Assembly (NCBI RefSeq): GCF_014647975.1
Contig: NZ_BMQF01000026.1
Location: 1 to 64,000, forward strand
Direction of reading: 5' to 3'
Origin: Streptomyces fumigatiscleroticus
GTDB lineage: Bacteria; Actinomycetota; Actinomycetes; Streptomycetales; Streptomycetaceae
DNA length: 64,000 nucleotides
Shown: positions 63,691-64,000 of the stretch, piece by piece
Position numbering within the stretch: position 1 is the stretch's first letter
Layout: every line of letters starts with the position of its first letter
Notes under the pieces: generated by a model
What the model was told of the DNA's origin: nothing
The model's input: only the letters and a program-made list of their open reading frames with translations
The model's database searches: none
Translations under genes and position numbers: made by a program

Positions 63691-64000
63691 GTGCGCGGCT
63701 TCGCCCCGCTACTCACACCGGCCCAGGGCAGCGGGCCGGAGCGGGCCGGACGCTGTCACGGCGGCCGGCCGTGCCATCTGGCCGGGATCGACTGGCGGCG
63801 GCTGCTCATGGAGAAGACCCGCGAGGGGACGGCGCCGACATGGTGGCTGCCGCGTGCCGTGGTCCGGCTGCTGGACATGGCCGAGCACATCGAAGCGCGG
63901 TGGCTGCGCGCCGCGCGGACCCGTCCGGCAGGTACGACCGTCCCCGCGTCGCCCTCCCCGCACGGGCGGCCCGAGCCGCCGGCGGCCGGCAGACGACGAG
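63691..64000 (+). CDS. possible partial gene of unknown function at the right edge
   Basis: A plus frame from the GTG at 63691 stays open to the end of the window with strong third-position G/C bias. It includes DWRRLLMEKTREGTAPTWW and LPRAVVRLLDMAEHIEARW. The family is not recognised and the start is uncertain; the ATG at 63808 is an alternative. Confidence 0.3.
   Translation, partial: MRGFAPLLTPAQGSGPERAGRCHGGRPCHLAGIDWRRLLMEKTREGTAPTWWLPRAVVRLLDMAEHIEARWLRAARTRPAGTTVPASPSPHGRPEPPAAGRRR

Overview
The window is high-GC actinobacterial DNA and is almost certainly from Streptomyces. The evidence is very strong G/C bias at third codon positions, giant NRPS genes with an MbtH partner, a DUF6355 secreted protein, an FhaA-type DUF3662 fragment, chloramphenicol-exporter-type MFS proteins and IS3/IS481-type transposase relics. 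Such a mixture is typical of an accessory chromosome region.

Layout. 1-2.7 kb: the 5' end of an IS3-family element that has split a DUF3662 gene, a MerR-type regulator with a 32-bp perfect palindrome upstream, a small secreted DUF6355 protein and a decayed IS3 transposase. 2.9-6.6 kb: a TetR regulator and a three-gene oxidoreductase operon (aldo/keto reductase, two SDRs) with paired operator-like repeats at its promoter. 6.6-8.8 kb: largely non-coding, with an orphan C-terminal piece of a lantibiotic dehydratase. 8.8-12.1 kb: an ArsR-type regulator divergent from a DHA2 MFS exporter and a PhzF-like protein, closed by a strong hairpin. 12.2-14.0 kb: an IS481-type transposase relic and a Cml-type MFS exporter.

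14.3-58.7 kb: the main system, an NRPS cluster read entirely on the minus strand in the order type II thioesterase, cytochrome P450, penicillin-binding-protein-type (SurE-like) thioesterase, NRPS-1 (6195 aa, modules 1-5), NRPS-2 (6728 aa, modules 6-10), MbtH protein, GNAT acetyltransferase and then the Cml-type exporter. NRPS-1 is A-T / C-A-T-E / C-A-T-E / C-A-T-E / C-A-T. NRPS-2 is C-A-T-E / C-A-T / C-A-T-E / C-A-T / C-A-T-E. There is no cis thioesterase; the line ends in an epimerase. This is the hallmark of assembly lines whose peptide is released and head-to-tail cyclised by a stand-alone PBP-type thioesterase, and that gene lies just upstream of NRPS-1. All C-domain subtypes (LCL or DCL) agree with the placement of the six E domains.

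Specificity codes read by eye from the A domains predict a mixed-chirality cyclic decapeptide: L-aromatic(Tyr-like) / D-X / D-Val / D-X / L-aromatic / D-cationic / L-Thr / D-cationic / L-Val / D-aromatic. The first and tenth residues are L and D, which fits SurE-type heterochiral ring closure. The P450 resembles carrier-protein-tethered tailoring P450s. I do not recognise this exact combination as a known product.

58.7-64 kb: a truncated MFS gene, a frameshifted integrase relic, an aminoglycoside-phosphotransferase-family gene, an MFS gene and an uncertain reading frame at the right edge. Mobile-element relics on both flanks suggest the region has been assembled or rearranged by transfer. Two minisatellites, one 18-bp inside E domain 6 and one 26/27-bp just upstream of NRPS-1, are unusual features of the cluster.
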